Under the pieces are notes generated by a model. That model was not told the DNA's origin, searched no databases, and saw only the letters and a program-made list of their open reading frames with translations. This document shows positions 49,859-50,433 of a stretch of DNA of 50,433 bases, one piece after another (position 1 is the stretch's first letter; every line of letters begins with the position of its first letter). A program made the position numbers and the translations under genes. Source of the DNA: Burkholderiales bacterium (GTDB taxonomy: Bacteria; Pseudomonadota; Gammaproteobacteria; Burkholderiales; SG8-41); the NCBI GenBank assembly GCA_030833315.1, contig JAURHM010000002.1, positions 65,323-115,755 on the forward strand, given 5' to 3'.

Positions 49859-50148
49859 GCCATCGCCTGATCGATGGCCGTCTCCATGCGATGAATTCTA
49901 CGCTTGGTTTCGGCGATATCAAAACTGCCGCCGACTTTCATCGAGAGAAATTCATGCGCGATGTTCAGCGCGGCCATGATGGCGACGCGTTCAAGACCGA
50001 TGATTTTGCCGCGATCGCGGATTTCCTGCATTTTGGCATTCAGGTAATCCACGGCTTCGAGCAGGCCCTTTTGCTCGTCTTCCGCACAGGCGACGCGAAA
50101 TTCGCGCCCCATGATGTTGATCTGCAACCCCTTTGCGTCGGTGCTCAT
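49837..50148 (-). CDS. zapA: cell division protein ZapA
   Basis: A 103-residue ZapA, which bundles FtsZ filaments at the division ring. N-terminal beta hairpin INIMGREFRVACAEDEQKGLLEAV is the ZapA signature (GREF/GR-x-Y and the C-P-x-x-E-like acidic segment), with a C-terminal coiled coil from AHEFLSMKVGGS onward. ATG 50148 overlaps the zapB stop (ATGA 50145-50148). 6S RNA follows on the same strand. Confidence 0.95.
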   Translation of the reverse strand: MSTDAKGLQINIMGREFRVACAEDEQKGLLEAVDYLNAKMQEIRDRGKIIGLERVAIMAALNIAHEFLSMKVGGSFDIAETKRRIHRMETAIDQAMAEQSKLF

Positions 50149-50345
50149 ATTTCCTCGGCGGGAATCTGCTGGACGAGTTCTTCCAGTCGGTTGCTGGCGG
50201 TCTGGATTTTTTCTTCCAGCTGCTTGTTGCGATGCAGGGCTGAGGCCAGTTCCTGGCGCAGCCGCTGCGTGTCATCGCGCAGCCGCTGGTTCACCTCGAC
50301 AAACTGCGTCAGTTTATCTTCCAGAGTCTTGAGTTCCGCTTCCAT
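50145..50345 (-). CDS. zapB: ZapB-like coiled-coil cell division protein
   Basis: A 66-residue, almost wholly coiled-coil protein from ATG 50345 (MEAELKTLEDKLTQFVEVNQ...), with heptads through residue ~60 and ending QQIPAEEI. Small coiled-coil proteins upstream of zapA are ZapB/TIGR02449-type division factors. The frame can be opened to TTG 50381, but that TTG is the -35 box of the promoter. There is no Shine-Dalgarno site before ATG 50345; the transcript is probably leaderless. It is coupled to zapA by ATGA. Confidence 0.82.
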   Translation of the reverse strand: MEAELKTLEDKLTQFVEVNQRLRDDTQRLRQELASALHRNKQLEEKIQTASNRLEELVQQIPAEEI

Positions 50346-50351
50346 GCGCGC

Positions 50352-50381
50352 ACTATAGTGGGGAAAATCCAGCAGGGTCAA
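50352..50381 (-). promoter_or_regulatory. strong promoter for zapB-zapA, predicted leaderless start
   Basis: TTGACC (50376-50381, 5/6) and TATAGT (50352-50357, 5/6) with an 18-base spacer on the minus strand. The -10 ends six bases before the zapB ATG, so the start site should fall at the A of the ATG. The remaining 50382-50433 shows nothing I can identify. Confidence 0.65.
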
Positions 50382-50433
50382 CCGCTAAGGCATCGTTCTG
50401 AATGTAATTTGGCATGTTTGCCACGGCGTGTAA

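Noticed and set aside
1-50433. CRISPR arrays, insertion sequences, prophage, tRNA or rRNA genes
   Set aside because: I looked for regular repeats, transposase or integrase motifs, phage structural genes and tRNA/rRNA sequence and saw none.

Overview
This window looks like a chromosomal segment of a betaproteobacterium, probably Burkholderiales-like. The reasons are high GC, nine TctC/Bug-type periplasmic binding proteins in 50 kb, a purE-purK-purC run close to tsaC, and the zapB-zapA-6S RNA order at the right end. This placement is inferred from gene content. I see no insertion sequence, prophage, CRISPR array, tRNA or rRNA. The window is almost fully coding; most genes sit in short co-oriented runs with start/stop overlaps.

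Layout: (1) 1-8.3 kb, minus strand: a catabolic run transcribed as acyl-CoA dehydrogenase, NDP-forming CoA ligase, a redoxin whose active-site codon is an in-frame TGA (probable selenocysteine), MmgE/PrpD, a Bug protein, an isocitrate-lyase/PEP-mutase-family lyase, a cupin and another Bug protein cut by the window edge. (2) 8.5-13.7 kb, minus strand: Bug, SDR, MmgE/PrpD, SMP-30 lactonase, Bug. (3) 13.8-17.6 kb, plus strand: purE, purK, purC and a double-length dCTP deaminase. (4) 17.6-22.9 kb: alpha/beta hydrolase, tsaC, an HD/PDE-like phosphohydrolase, a 2-hydroxyacid dehydrogenase and a class III CoA-transferase. (5) 22.9-28.6 kb: three Bug proteins around a NicC-like flavin monooxygenase, two hotdog thioesterases and a GlcG-like protein. 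(6) 28.7-31.4 kb: a PliG-like secreted protein, a methyltransferase, a small membrane protein and a zinc-ribbon membrane protein broken by an 8-bp duplication. (7) 31.5-36.8 kb, minus strand: Bug, TIM-barrel isomerase, crotonase, DUF3530-like hydrolase, outer-membrane protein, glutaryl-CoA dehydrogenase. (8) 36.9-44.0 kb: a class V aminotransferase divergent from a GntR/FCD regulator plus a fused FAD/Fe-S dehydrogenase, then an enolase-superfamily enzyme and a divergent Bug protein. (9) 44.3-49.1 kb: 3-hydroxyacyl-CoA dehydrogenase, AzlC/AzlD, crotonase, CoA-transferase, TauE-like exporter. (10) 49.1-50.4 kb: EVE protein, 6S RNA, zapA, zapB.

The overall theme is uptake and CoA-linked breakdown of organic acids. 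Solutes would be captured by many orphan Bug proteins (no TctA/TctB membrane subunits are present), activated by CoA ligase or CoA-transferase, and processed by dehydrogenases, crotonases, PrpD-type enzymes and a C-C lyase. Housekeeping genes (purEKC, tsaC, zapA, ssrS) are interspersed.

The most notable signal is the redoxin gene at 4479-4994. Its frame is conserved on both sides of a TGA at the position of the peroxidatic cysteine. A hairpin with bacterial SECIS geometry starts 10 nt downstream. A short reading frame beginning after the TGA would miss the active site entirely.
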